Shown: positions 46,560 to 57,923 of the stretch, piece by piece
Numbering within the stretch: position 1 is the stretch's first letter
How the letters are laid out: every line of letters begins with the position of its first letter
Assembly (NCBI GenBank): GCA_021234155.1
Contig: JAJEKV010000188.1
Location: forward strand, 468,452 to 532,451
Reading direction: 5' to 3'
Origin: Isoetes taiwanensis
Taxonomy: Eukaryota; Streptophyta; Lycopodiopsida; Isoetales; Isoetaceae
Length of the DNA stretch: 64,000 nucleotides
Position numbers and translations under genes: made by a program
Notes under the pieces: generated by a model
What the model was told of the DNA's origin: nothing
Database searches by the model: none
Seen by the model: only the letters and a program-made list of their open reading frames with translations

Positions 46560-46821
46560 CTATTTCGGTTGCAAAGATCATCTGCATCCTTCCTAAATCA
46601 TTTCACCTAAAACATCAAGAGCTTCATCCACTTCGTTTGCTTTTGCAGAGCCCCCCTACAAGAAAAATTGTATGTCACCAGATTTGGCATACATCCTTTA
46701 CCAATCATCTCCTTGGAAAGGTCCTGCTTGTCTGCTTTACAAATACTGCCTATAAGATTATTGTAAGTTACAATCCTCTCATAATCATATACCAGGTATG
46801 CAGCCCCCTGGGATCATGCCT
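46560..46821 (-). pseudogene. Ghost PPR repeats downstream of the PPR stop codon
   Basis: Beyond the TGA of the PPR gene the - strand still encodes PPR-like pieces in shifted frames: EGMIPGGCIPGI right after the stop, then AKANEVDEALDVLGEMI at about 46660-46600. Losing one T in the T-run before the stop restores the frame into the first piece, so the tail was cut off by a frameshift. Confidence 0.6.
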
Positions 46822-48666
46822 TCAAAAAATGCCTCCACGAGTAAACGCATCCATAAGACAATTATAAGTTACAACATCTAGAAGGCATCCTCTCATAATC
46901 ATATCTTCAACAACACTAAGCGCCTCATCTAGTTTGTTGGTTTTGCAAAGTCCGTCTATAAGGCAAGTATAGGTGACAACGTCTGGTATATACTTCTGTA
47001 AAATCATGGCCTCAAAAAGAGCGTGCGCTTTATCCATCTTGCTTGCTTTACAAAGACCATCTATAAGACTGGTGTAAGTGACAACATCTGGCAAGCAGCC
47101 CCTTGTAATCATGTCCTCAAAAAGAGAGTTGGCTTTATCCATCTTGCCTGCCTTAGAAAGACTATGTATAAGACAATTGTAAGTCACAACATCTGGAAGA
47201 CATCCTCTGGCAACCATATCTTCAATAACATTATGTGCCTCATCCAGTTTGTTGGCTTTGCAGAGTCCATCTATAACACAATTGTAGGTAAAAACATTTG
47301 GTATACAGCCCCTTGTAATCATGTCCTCAAAAAGAGCATTGGCTTTATCTACCTTGCTTGCTTTAAAAAGACCATCTATAAGACAACTGTAAGTGACAAC
47401 GTTTGGAAGACATCCTCTGGTAATCATATCTTCAATAACACTGTATGCCTTGTCTACTTTGTTGGCTTTGGCAAGTCCATCTATAAGACAGGAATAGGTG
47501 ACAACATCTGGTATGCATCCCCTCGAAATCATGTCCTCAAAAAGAGCATGCGCTTTATTCATCTTGCTTGCTTTACAAAGACTATCTATAAGACAACTGT
47601 AAGTTACAACATCTGGAAGACATCCTCTGGTAATCATATCTTCAACAACACTGAGCGCATCATTTAGTTTGTCGGACTTGCAGAATCCATCTATAAGACA
47701 GCTATAGGTGACAACATCTGGTATGCAGCCCCTCAAAACCATTTCCTCAAAGAGAGCGTTGGCCTTATCCAACTTGCCTGCTTTACAAAGGCCATGTATA
47801 AGACAACTGTAAGTAACAACATCTGGTACACATCCTCTGGTAGTCATATCTTCAAAAACACTGTATGCCTCATCTGGTTTGTTAGCTTTGTAAAGTCCAT
47901 CTATAAGACAAGTATATATGATAACATCTGGCAAGCAGCCCCATGTAATCATGCCTTGAAAAAGAGCATTGGCTTTATCAATCTTGCCTGCTTTGCAAAG
48001 ATTATGTATAAGACAACTGTAAGTAATACCATCTGGAAGACATCCTCTGGCAATCATATCTTCAATAACACTATGTGCCTCATCTAGTTTGTTGGCTTTG
48101 CAGAGCCCATTTATAAGACAGGTGTAGGTGACAACATCAGGCAAGCATTTTCTAACACGCATCTCATCGAGAAGAGCATAAGCATCCAACAATTTGTTAG
48201 CTTTACATAGGCAGCCCATCACAATGTTGAATGTGCGAGTGTCAGCATATCCTATCTTCATTTTCCCCAGGAAAGCAATGGCCCGATCCGCGAGCCCCAA
48301 CTTGCAGAGAGCTATAATGACAGGCTTATATGTATGAAAATCTGCATCGTGCTCTTTTCTGGACATTTCATCAAAACACTTAATAGCATCCTTAAATCTC
48401 CTGGCTCTGACAAGTAACTGGATGAGACAATTATATGAGAAAGTGTTGTGTGCAAATCCAGGTTTTGATCCAAGCCACTCAAAGAAAACCAATGCAGAAT
48501 CATACCTTTCGACCTCCACATTTCGCAATGCTTGTCCAACAACCTGGGGCGTTGGAAGTGGTCCCTCATATTGTCTCAGTGCCTGTATTAACTCTTTACC
48601 ATGGCTCTTATGCAAAATATCATGCAAAATATTATGATTGAAGTGGGAAACATTTTTTCTTGCCAT
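46822..48666 (-). CDS. P-class pentatricopeptide repeat protein
   Basis: P-class PPR proteins bind organellar RNA, one base per motif, to guide processing, stability or translation. The single exon gives 614 residues (ATG at 48666; no upstream in-frame ATG seen). After about 75 residues of less regular helical sequence come 15 full PPR motifs and one cut motif, mostly of the form VVTYSCLIDGLCKA. From motif 4 on, two motif types roughly alternate (KANK.DEA.SVIEDM and KAGK.DKANALFEDM), so the array has a 70-residue higher-order unit. No E, DYW or SMR domain follows. The C-terminus ends abruptly in AFTRGGIF with PPR remnants beyond. No strong transit peptide is visible. Uniform Restorer-like repeats suggest a young, fast-evolving member. 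Confidence 0.85.
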   Translation of the reverse strand: MARKNVSHFNHNILHDILHKSHGKELIQALRQYEGPLPTPQVVGQALRNVEVERYDSALVFFEWLGSKPGFAHNTFSYNCLIQLLVRARRFKDAIKCFDEMSRKEHDADFHTYKPVIIALCKLGLADRAIAFLGKMKIGYADTRTFNIVMGCLCKANKLLDAYALLDEMRVRKCLPDVVTYTCLINGLCKANKLDEAHSVIEDMIARGCLPDGITYSCLIHNLCKAGKIDKANALFQGMITWGCLPDVIIYTCLIDGLYKANKPDEAYSVFEDMTTRGCVPDVVTYSCLIHGLCKAGKLDKANALFEEMVLRGCIPDVVTYSCLIDGFCKSDKLNDALSVVEDMITRGCLPDVVTYSCLIDSLCKASKMNKAHALFEDMISRGCIPDVVTYSCLIDGLAKANKVDKAYSVIEDMITRGCLPNVVTYSCLIDGLFKASKVDKANALFEDMITRGCIPNVFTYNCVIDGLCKANKLDEAHNVIEDMVARGCLPDVVTYNCLIHSLSKAGKMDKANSLFEDMITRGCLPDVVTYTSLIDGLCKASKMDKAHALFEAMILQKYIPDVVTYTCLIDGLCKTNKLDEALSVVEDMIMRGCLLDVVTYNCLMDAFTRGGIF

Positions 48667-49231
48667 CAAAGCGATTTCGCGGAGAATGGATATGCCACCA
48701 GAGCTGCAATTGGAGATGCTTTAAGCCCTTACGTTGTTTAAGGCCCATAGAAGAGGTGCCAACGAATGGTTTGGGGATGGAGGAGTTGCCCAAAATTCTG
48801 ATGCTCTTGCCTTCGTTCTGAAGGGCAACAAGTCCGACATTATGAAGCTCATTTCCGAGGATAAACAAATAGCTGGAGCCTCAGCATCAACAGAGTTACC
48901 AGAAATTAATGAAGTTAGGGCTGGAGAACATGTAGGCAACACGGTAGTGGTGGAGATTGATCGTGATGAACACTTGGCCGTGATAAATTATTTTTTTTTG
49001 TTAACATCTATCTCATCTATTTGTGTTCCATCTCCGTATTTCATATATTGGGTTAGTTTTCATCGTTTCTCTTATGTCAAACGGAAAGGGATTCTCTTCA
49101 ATAATTCTCATAATGTTCAATAACGAGAAGGATGTCATTATGTTGGTTTCTAGGGGAGTTGATACAATGGGTGGCACGACAGCTATATTTCAGAATTACT
49201 ATCCAGGGTTTTCTATCGACATGCCTCTAAA
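48667..49231. other. PPR gene upstream region
   Basis: Upstream flank of the - strand PPR gene. The + strand frame at 48734-49123 has no recognised motif and overlaps the probable promoter and 5' UTR. Confidence 0.4.
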
Positions 49232-49550
49232 GGAAGGAAGGAAGGAAGGAAGGTTCTTTTATCGTCCGCGGAGGCCAATCGGCCTATGGGACCCAAATTA
49301 CACGGGTGCAGCAAGCCCGTTGCTACCCGGATTAAAAAACCCCCCCTTAGAAGGGAAAAACCATCGCAGCAACAAGTCTGCTGGCAGCTGTACAAATATA
49401 CATATACACATGAATTCCCGGCACCTCAGGTAGGCGCCCGGGGGCAGAGGTGAGTCCGCAGATCCAAAACCTCCTGGAGGTAGGAGCCAAGGGATCGAAC
49501 TGACGACGTACTGAGGCTAAACTGCCTTGTTGGTGTCAAATTCTTGGCCT
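49232..49550 (-). mobile_element. Probable tRNA-derived SINE sharing a LINE 3' tail (copy C), (TTCC)n tail
   Basis: Read on the - strand, a head with CAGTTCGATCCC (pol III B-box-like, about 49490-49501) and upstream TAGGCCAAG or TAGCCTCAG (A-box candidates) leads to a body with GCTGTACAAAT. Then come the shared 3' end (GGGTCCCATAGGCCGATTGG, CTCCGCGGACGATAAAAG) and (TTCC)n. The 3' end matches the LINE at 41.4-42.6 kb, as in SINEs that borrow a partner LINE's tail. No clear target duplication was found. Confidence 0.6.
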
Positions 49551-50135
49551 ACCCCCTGACTTGCTTGCCCCAAAATTCCTGATATCTATAACTAATGCTC
49601 TAGGCCTTCATTTAACTCATACTATTACAAGAGGGACCTAGATTTGTGTTGCTCTTCCCATGAATAGTGATTTGCCAGGCGAAGTATTGATTAGAAGATG
49701 TGCTTTCTTCTCATCTTTTAAGCTTGCACTCCTCAATGCGGTGAACTTAGTCGTTGGTTCCCTTCTCTTCAGCTGTTTTCTAAATCTTTCCAGCCAATGC
49801 CTCCTCTAAGTATTTCAGTCGATGTTTCTGCCCATACTCTATTGTCTTCATTTGAGACTTCTAATCCAACTGCTGCCGCTGCATGCCCTTACATCCCTTC
49901 AGTTGCTCCGCTCTCATCTAAACCCCCTGATCCTTCTCATCCTCTGGTCTCTGCTTTCAAGCAACATTCGGCGCCCGCAGTACATGCACACTCTCCCTTG
50001 CTCCTTGGACAACAAGTGGCCCCTACATCTGTTGCTCCAACACGTCAATTTCCATCAGTGCCGAATGACCCAACAGTGGCTGATATTTGTTACACGTCTA
50101 TTTAAACTCAATATAATATAAATATAATCTCCTAT
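49551..50135. other. Intergenic, nothing recognised
   Basis: A Ser/Pro-rich frame at 49797-50105 has no known motif. Confidence 0.35.
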
Positions 50136-53131
50136 TTATTCATCCAATAAATCATGTTGAATGTCTTCCCCTTCATCATCATCTAGTTGTAACATCAATT
50201 TCCGTTGCATCAAGGGGGATTCACTGTAAGTGCCATACAATGTGCCTGAGTGACTTGTAGGGGGGTTTTTTCGACCCATTTCCATACGTATACGTAAGAG
50301 GTAGGGGGGTTTTTTGCCACTACTTGGGGTAAACTTTGTACGGAAGGGGTCGAATTTGCCTTTCAAGAAATCGTATACGGGGGTGTTTTTGATCACCCTA
50401 TGCACGCACATGGCATACCCCCCTTACTATAATTGAACCCCCCGGGCGTTGCATATTTGGCATTTGAAGCTCCATGTCTTCCTATAGGGGAGTGCATCGG
50501 TGATCTCAATTCTTCATTGCTTGTTTCTTCGTAATCTTCTATATTCTGTGGCTCTACAAATTCTAAGTCTTGCTCATGCTCTACCTCTTCCTCTTGCTCC
50601 CCCCCCCCCCCACCCCCCAATCCTCAAGGACTGTGTTGGAAATATGTCGACGAGACGTTGGTTCCGTAGGGATTACAATCCATCATGCACTATTTTGAGG
50701 GTTGACATGGAAAAACACTTGTTGAACTTGATGTGGATATACGAATGTTTCACTTACATCTATTAAGACTTGTGTTGAATCAACTTTAAAAAAACCGGAT
50801 GGATGTCGTCGCATTGTTTGGTTTCTTCCACGGTATAGAGGCTTCAACTATCTGGTTTTTAATATAGTCTGTTGAAATGAACGAAAATCAACATCAATAA
50901 TATCAGTAATAACTCCAACATATTCAAGGTCTCTATCAACAGGATTATTATCCCTAGCACGTGATTGACTCTTTTGGTTAAACGAGGCAATTATTCCAGA
51001 ATCAAAAGTGATTCGAGCTTTGTCAATGCCATCAATTCGAAAATGCTGGCCATATGCCCACATTGAATTATAAAACCTAGCCTGCAAATTGATAAATAAT
51101 ATTAAAACGCGACACTTATGAGATGCATACTATATGCAAACTGGTTAAATACAATAACATATAGAGGCTTATGAATCTATTACAACCAAGTGCGATGTTG
51201 AGATCATCATCATGAATCTTTTCTCCATTGTCTTTAGCTTCCATAAGCTTTGCTGACAACCACCAATGGGGTGGTGTATCAGGTCTGGGCCTTAGTTTTG
51301 GAGGGTATTGTACCCTTCTATGCCGTCCTCGACGATTTTTATAGCATATGCTTTCCTGTCACAGCCTCTTTGTGCTTTCTCAACTTTATACAATTCCACC
51401 CATCTAATGAGGCCATCTGCATTATTTAAGACGTATTTATTTATGCCTTCAACATCTCTTCGCTTAACCTTCGTTGCTTACCCAAACCTTGCAAGACTTC
51501 ACCTTCTAACCAATTAGGAGCCTCTTTCTTCCAAATTTTTGGTGCATTTGGATCTATAGATGTGGTGGCATCTGTCAGAAAGAATAATGTCTCTTAAGAT
51601 GTCCTTATGCTATACATCCCTCGGGTCTTGCCATCTAGGGTTTTATTTACCCGCTCACAACCAGTAATCAGAGAATTTCATATAACAAAAGTCCTGCCTT
51701 TCAGTACCTTCATATATCTCGCTAAAAAGAACATCCATCTGGAAGGGTTTGGGCCCATGAGCAATATTTCTTGTGGCAAATGCACCAATAGATGTACCTA
51801 AGATCGCATTCGGTAAAAAAGATTGCCAATGGAAATTTAGTTCAGCAACCATACATACCTGAAGGTAAAAAAAACTAGTGGGAAATAGTTGCTCTAGTTG
51901 GCGTAGTATCTCTCTATTTCCATGGTTGGGATATCAGCAGCTATGATTTGCTTAGAAGAAATCCACCTGGAAAAGCTGGCGAGTCTACATATGACCTTTT
52001 CGGATAGAGGGTGTGAGGCAATTCTCTAAGGCGCACGGTAGAATATGCTGGAATTAAGAGAATATAAAATTAGCCATAAAAAACACACAATTACACAATT
52101 ACGAGAGCTGTTTATAAATGTTGCAATATTGTCATGGACACTTGGTCGACCATCAACATATATAAGTGCACTACATGAAGTATGTGCTCCATGACTTTTT
52201 TGCTCACTCAGTGATGCTGCATTGAGTGCCATAGCATAGGTCGACATATTGGGCATAAAAAAGCAAGTTTATGCCATAACCCCCAGGGGTATTTGGGACC
52301 TCCATATACCATCAACACTGCTGAGTGTCCAGATGGGACATTCACGTGCTCCATTATGTACAATCCACGTCCAGCTTGTGGTATTTTTATGGAAGGCGCT
52401 ATCAGTACTTATGGCCCCAATACGTAAACTCTTCCAACATCGATGGCAGTTCCCCTTCCCAACAACCTAGAGTTGATCGAACAAATGGAGCAATCGAGGC
52501 TCTGAGGTGACAAGGAAGCTGATCAGCCATGTCAGTTTCAGTTTCACATGTATGAGCAAGATTGTATGAGATTTTATTGAAACGGGCTTTAAGCTTTGTT
52601 GCTAATGTACTTCCCCTTGTGTGAGCTCTCTCAACCTCTTGAATCTCCCCCAATCTCCCCTGAACTGGAACGTGTACAATACAAGGGTAATGGGCCAGAT
52701 GACGTAGATGAGGACGTAGGACTATCTACTTTCTCGGCATGTTCAATATTCGTGTGAAGCATCTCCAAATACTATGACAAGTTTTATATGATACTTAAAT
52801 TAGAAAAAATGTATGAAACAAATAATATAAATATTTAATCCTCATTCTTACCTCGTCTGCTTCTTCTTGTGCTTTCAATTCAAGTCAGATGAAGGTGGGG
52901 CATTGGGCATCCAACCATACTTCATTTTGTGATCTTGTCTAGTGCTATACATTCTTCTCCTAGTGCCTTCGCATCAGTTGCACCAACAATCACCGTTCTG
53001 CTTGGCAAGTCGCTCCAATGGATCATCGTGAAACCAAGTTTTAGCTTCCTTCCTTTGGCTTGAACGAGATGACGAAGAAGTTTCTTTCTAGAAATAATGA
53101 TAAAAATGCAGGTAAGCAAATGAAATGTCAC
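50136..53131 (-). mobile_element. CACTA-like transposon debris
   Basis: The - strand frame 51087-50848 has ARFYNSMWAYGQHFRIDG, then LEYVGVITDIIDVDFRSF. This resembles the DUF4216 segment of CACTA (En/Spm) coding regions, with its YYGVLTDIIEL wording. Other - strand frames (53131-52922 with KKLLRHLVQAKGRKLKLGF, 52653-52402, 51852-51655) are probably parts of the same element. A Glu-rich frame (50620-50393) is interrupted by the C-run repeat at about 50255-50460. Everything is frameshifted. No CACTA termini were located. Confidence 0.4.
50255..50460 (-). repeat. C-run-punctuated dispersed repeat inside transposon debris
   Basis: On the - strand: CCCGGGGGGTTCAA, ATGCCATGTGCGTGCATAGGG, CAAAAACACCCCCGTATACG, AGGCAAATTCGACCCC, then two AAAAAACCCCCCTAC blocks. 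It matches the 23.96 kb copy closely in order and spacing. Confidence 0.65.
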
Positions 53132-54218
53132 AACATGAGAGAGGTATACATAAAAAAAATAGAGCTCGAATCATTGAATTAACGAATAAACTAAACAAAA
53201 ATATACCATTAAATGCACATGCACGTTCAACAAATTTTTGTTCATCAATTAATATAGTGCAACAACTGTAGAACTTTAGAATGTTAGAATATATAAAGTA
53301 AACAGTTGTTATCATAGTAAATATTTGCTGTTATCATAGAAAATATTTGTTATCATAGTGAATATTAGAATATTTGTCCAAGTTTTGTTATCATAGTAAA
53401 TATAAATTATGCCATTGGGTTGTATAGCAAAATTTTGCAAAGAGGAGTATACCAATTGAGCACAACCAGTACCACCTTGCACCGGAACCGCCTGCCTTGG
53501 GCTGTGCCAGACCAGAGCTTCAAGCCTGGTTCGTTCAACGCTGCAAACCTTAGCCACTGCTGCTCAGGAAAATCTGTTCAAGAAAGCCCTGTTCAACCAA
53601 GCCCTATTCAAAAAAACCTGTCCAAGAAAGCATAAATCGCAGTTCATGGTTCACAATTCGCAGTTCATGATCGCAGTTCGCAGTTCGTGGATGCATGAAT
53701 CGCAGGTCCTGAGGGCCGCGATCAAAAAAAGAAAAACTCTGCTTTCTACAATTAATCACTAACAAAAAGAAAAAAGTGAAATCCAAACCATTGAAACCTT
53801 ACCCAATCCTTAAAAAAAACCATAGAAAGATCTTTTGGGAACCTTAATACATTAATATTAACATTACGTGACTACTGGCAACCATTGGTATCGCATGCCT
53901 TGCCTCCGCAGCTAATATTATTAACTAATACTAGTGCCCCTAGTGACCGATATCAGTCCTTAGCAATACTTTGATGTTAGTACTCTCATATTACGGCACC
54001 ATAGACCGATTACGAATATATGGTCCGGTAGTCGGCCCAGTCACCGTGTGACCTTACTGAGATACTCCCATGCTCATAGACGTCTGTCAAGGGCCCGATT
54101 CCGGCAATGCCCCTGGAAGCACCTGTAACAGTTTTACATAGATGTTTGCATGTAAATGTCTTGAGGCATTGCTATGATCTTCATATCTATATAATATATT
54201 CATATCTATATAATATGA
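53132..54218. repeat. Gene-free stretch with two minisatellites
   Basis: At about 53305-53405 a GTTATCATAGTAAATATT-type unit repeats four times. At about 53638-53705 a CGCAGTTCATGRTT-type unit repeats about four times. No gene is supported. Confidence 0.55.
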
Positions 54219-54725
54219 TTGCTTTGCATTTTAGATGTCGAAACACTTGAGCATTGTCCCTTTTCTTGTCCAGAAGTTCAATCAGCATGGTCCTGGACAC
54301 AAGGTTTATTTTACAATATACTGGATAGTCAATCTGCTGTCTTAACGTTCTATCCAAATGCATGGGCCATAGCTAAGCAAAAGGCATTTCATCTAAGGTC
54401 TGGTTGGCTACTCTGATCAACATGGGAGCGTCATAGGCTGCACATTTTTCAAGACATTCATCTATTCGTAGTGACATTGTTGTATCCCAGATCGATGGCT
54501 AATAATCTTCTTCCCTCATGGAAGAAGTGAAGAAGCATATTTGAATTCAATATCTTTAAATTAATTCTTATCATTAATCTCCTACGTTGGAGTAAGTACA
54601 TAATGCTTCGTGCTTGTGTTTCAGGAGCATTTCTCTTGTGCTTATACAGCTAGATGAGATATGTATATCTTGTAATGTTTAGTTTTGATTAATAAATTTT
54701 TTTCATCCTTCAAAAAAATAAAAAA
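54219..54725 (+). mobile_element. L1-type LINE 3' end with polyA-like tail
   Basis: 54219-54416 encodes ETLEHCPFSCPEVQSAWSW, the degenerate zinc-finger end of LINE polymerases. The following 300 bp match 24.27-24.57 kb, and an A-rich run closes the copy at about 54708-54725. Confidence 0.65.
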
Positions 54726-55398
54726 TACTATGTTGTCTTTAAATACCAAAAGAACCTCGTCAGTACAATGCACAACATTCATTCATAGAAATATCTAATT
54801 GCAACAAGTAATAATGTATTATCCCTATTGGCTTTTTAGAACCTTGTCTGGACGACAATTTGCAATATAGTGACTACTTGCATCACAAAATTGAGCATGT
54901 GAAGAAGGTTTGATCTGTCCTTAGAAGATGGTAAGGTAATGCCTTTAGGGCATAAGCATTGTCTTAGATTTTAATGTTACCATGAACCCTAGGGCAGGAG
55001 AATTCCTTGTAGTCATTCTTGAGCAGAGTTGTTTCTCCACTATAAATAGTGAATATGGTTATCACAATGCTATCAATGTGATGATCCACATGCCAGTGAT
55101 ACTTGAAGGGTAAGTAATTTTTGCAATGTGTTCTTCATAATTCACCATTTGATGGTGTCTCAATAGCTGCTCCATGTTTCTTTGGATTTCGTTTGCCTAC
55201 ATGGTTTTTTGTAACTAGATAGAACTGTAAAAATGTCTTGTTCACTCATGAATGGTATTTGCTCTCATGCTTCCCAAGCATATTTTATTTTATATATATT
55301 TTCGCTCATGTGAGAACTAGCATAAAGGTTTCACATAAGCACTTAAGCTGGAGTATAAAAATGAGTCTAAGTGAACAGTAACATCAAAGCATTTTCTG
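54726..55398. other. Intergenic, nothing recognised
   Basis: No gene recognised. Confidence 0.4.
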
Positions 55399-55746
55399 TC
55401 TATCTCTATTCTATTCTATTCTATTCTATTCTATTCTATTCTATTCTATTCTATTCTATTCTATATTGCAGTGCATACTTCATACAGTAAGCAAAGTTTT
55501 CCACTAGCAAATGACGAGAGCCTTCCATAGGCAAACTTCAAGTTGCATAGCAGCTTGAAGCAAGTATTCTGCCTCGTTAAGATGGCTTGCAAGGACTTTT
55601 CTATCTATCTCTATATTGCAGTGCATACTTCATACAGTAAGCAAAGTTTTCCACTAGTAAATGACGAGAACCTTCCATAGGCAAACTTCAAGTTGCATAG
55701 CAGCTTGAAGCAAGTATTCTGCCTCGTTAAGATGGCTTGCAAGGAC
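55399..55746. repeat. 150-bp tandem duplication carrying a (CTATT)11 microsatellite in one copy
   Basis: 136-bp units at 55461-55596 and 55611-55746 differ at two positions. Each is preceded by a TCTATCT stretch. In copy 1 that lead-in is expanded to eleven CTATT units (55406-55460), while copy 2 has only TCTCTATATT. Confidence 0.9.
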
Positions 55747-56265
55747 AAGAATATGAATTAAGCAAGTATGAGCATATCAGGTATTATGTCATAATACTTT
55801 CCTACATCTTTGAAGTATTAGAAGGCCTCAATTACTAAGCTTGCATGACAAAATGCAGTAAGAAGACTGGTAAAGGCTATATCATCTGACTTAACACCAT
55901 TGCATTGCACTGCATGCTTGAAGCACTATATAGTAATCTAGCATCCACAACTAGGACATATTGCAGCCCATGCCAAAACATCTCTATTTAGTAAATCATG
56001 ACAGACTTTATGAGCATCTAAGTCTTGTACTTGATATCTTTGTACTTGAACTTAATGGTTTCTAATAGCAGCATAAGCTTCTGATTTACTTGTTGGCATG
56101 CTAAGTCTTGGTATCAAATATGTCAAATAAAGCAGTGCAAAGAATGTGCAATTTTGTTTTTGGCCATACCAAATCATAAAAATCCTTTAAAAGACATGAA
56201 GATTTTTATAGAGGTACTTTAAAAATAAAAAACGAGTTTTTTAACAACATTGCTTTGGATCCAGA
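55747..56265. other. Intergenic, nothing recognised
   Basis: No gene recognised. Confidence 0.4.
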
Positions 56266-57286
56266 TCAACAAATCCCCCCAGTCTGAACATCAATTACTT
56301 CTTCTGTAATCACACTGTTTCTACCAACCTCTGTACTCAAATTGTTCCCATCAACAACAAGCTCAGAAGTCAAATCTGGATTTCCATCCTTCAAGGAAGC
56401 CTCAAATGGGACCGAGACTAAAAGATGGGTTTCTGTGACTCCAGATGCATTTGCAAAGAAGAATACCCTGTAAACAATCTATTCTAGTTGACAATCTACA
56501 CTAAACAATAAACCTCTTTGAACAATCTACTCCAAATATTAAACCTGAATAATCTAACCGAAACATTAAAATTGTTCAAACAATATACTCTACCTGAACA
56601 ATCTACTCTAAATATTAGACCCTTTTGAACAAACTACTCTACTTGAACATTATTAAAAACCCTACTATTAAATTAATAACTCACCTAATACAAGTGCAGA
56701 TGCCTGAACCTCCTCTGCTACATCATTTAAGACTCCACAACCATCTGCAACAACTAAATATTAGACATTAGAACTAAATTACACCAAGATGCATGAAGTC
56801 TTACCTCCAAAACCGAGCTGTTCCAAAGTAAAATCTTCATTTGCAAGAAACGTCAAACATCCAGAACCTTTTGCAACAATAAAGACAAGTAAAATACTTT
56901 CATGCAAACAAATATTAATGTTGGCCTAAATCTTACCTCTAGACTCTAAAGACACCACATAACATTTCGCTGAAGCGCTAGTCGCTCTAAACCTGTAAGC
57001 CAAGAAAAAATACTTAAAAAATAAAAAAATTATGAGAAATATACAAAAACTTTCAAGAAACCTTCAACATTTGTCTTTTCTATTCCAACTCCGATAATAC
57101 TAACTTCTGGTACAACAACTGAAGAAGAATCAGCAAGAACAACACCTATAACCATAAAAATCTCTATGCAAGTAACAAAAAAAAAACAAAACTGTCTTCA
57201 AAACGCTTCTTTCGAGCAAGCGCATTCATCTTTCCGGCTTGGCTCGATGGAGCTCGCGGAGGTCTGCCTGGTGCCTCGACAATCAT
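56266..57286 (-). CDS. Predicted multi-exon gene of unknown function (small exons)
   Basis: Six GT-AG bounded pieces read on the - strand. They are 57286-57193 (starts MIVEAPGRPPRAPSS, Arg/Lys-rich), 57145-57062 (SSSVVVPEVSIIGVG), 56992-56937 (FRATSASAKCYVVSL), 56867-56805 (GCLTFLANEDFTLEQLGFG), 56744-56685 (GCGVLNDVAEEVQASALVL) and 56432-56266 (ETHLLVSVPFEASLKDG, ends TGGIC then TGA). The last four join in one open frame (phases 2, 1, 1, 1), as do the first two. The join between piece 2 and piece 3 is out of frame, so an exon is missing, a splice site is wrong or the gene is broken. I recognise no family; the product would be acidic towards its C-terminus. The last intron holds tandem GAACAATCTACTC repeats. 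Confidence 0.42.
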
Positions 57287-57923
57287 GGCGCAAAGAGGAG
57301 CAGAGGGAAAAAAAATGAAGGCAAAAGGGGGAGAAAAAAAGTCTCTGCTATTTCAATATTGTGGGGAATGGATAGTTGGTACCTCTTTCCGGGGGCCAGT
57401 GACCCGCTCCTGGCTACCACCGGTCGCGGGACCCCACCGTCCAGCCAGAAAGGGATCCCAACTACCCTTCCCCCATATATATTTCACACCATATACTATT
57501 GCAATGGAAGACTCAAATTATATTCCTATCCTACAATGTTCTTTAACATTCCACACAGACCCAGTTCATCTAATTCTGAAACGACTTCCTAGGGAGCAGC
57601 TCCAAAGAAATGGATAACGTTTGGAAAAATGATGGAAAAACTGCAAGTATCTGCAATACAAATACTAATAAACTGTTTGCGGCAGAAAGAATAAAAGAAA
57701 TTATGGGTCACATATAAGTTACATCAATAGTATCTTGATATTTTGTAAGCAATTACAAAGTAATTATGAATCAGACAAACATGCATCAACAAAAAAGGCA
57801 ACAAAATGCCGACTCCGTGACAGCAGAACCAGAGAAGCAGAACAATGGCAAGAAAGTGTCGATCAAATTTCATAATTAGGTTCCTTGGATAAACCCGAGT
57901 AGGCAACTATACTATTTTTCCCA
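57287..57923. other. Intergenic, upstream of the predicted small-exon gene
   Basis: GC-richer around 57.24-57.47 kb. Overlapping + strand frames have no motifs. Confidence 0.35.

Noticed and set aside
47023-47667. A long open frame on the + strand opposite the PPR gene
   Set aside because: It is the antisense of the regular PPR repeats; codon use of the repeats keeps the opposite frame open. It has no own motifs.
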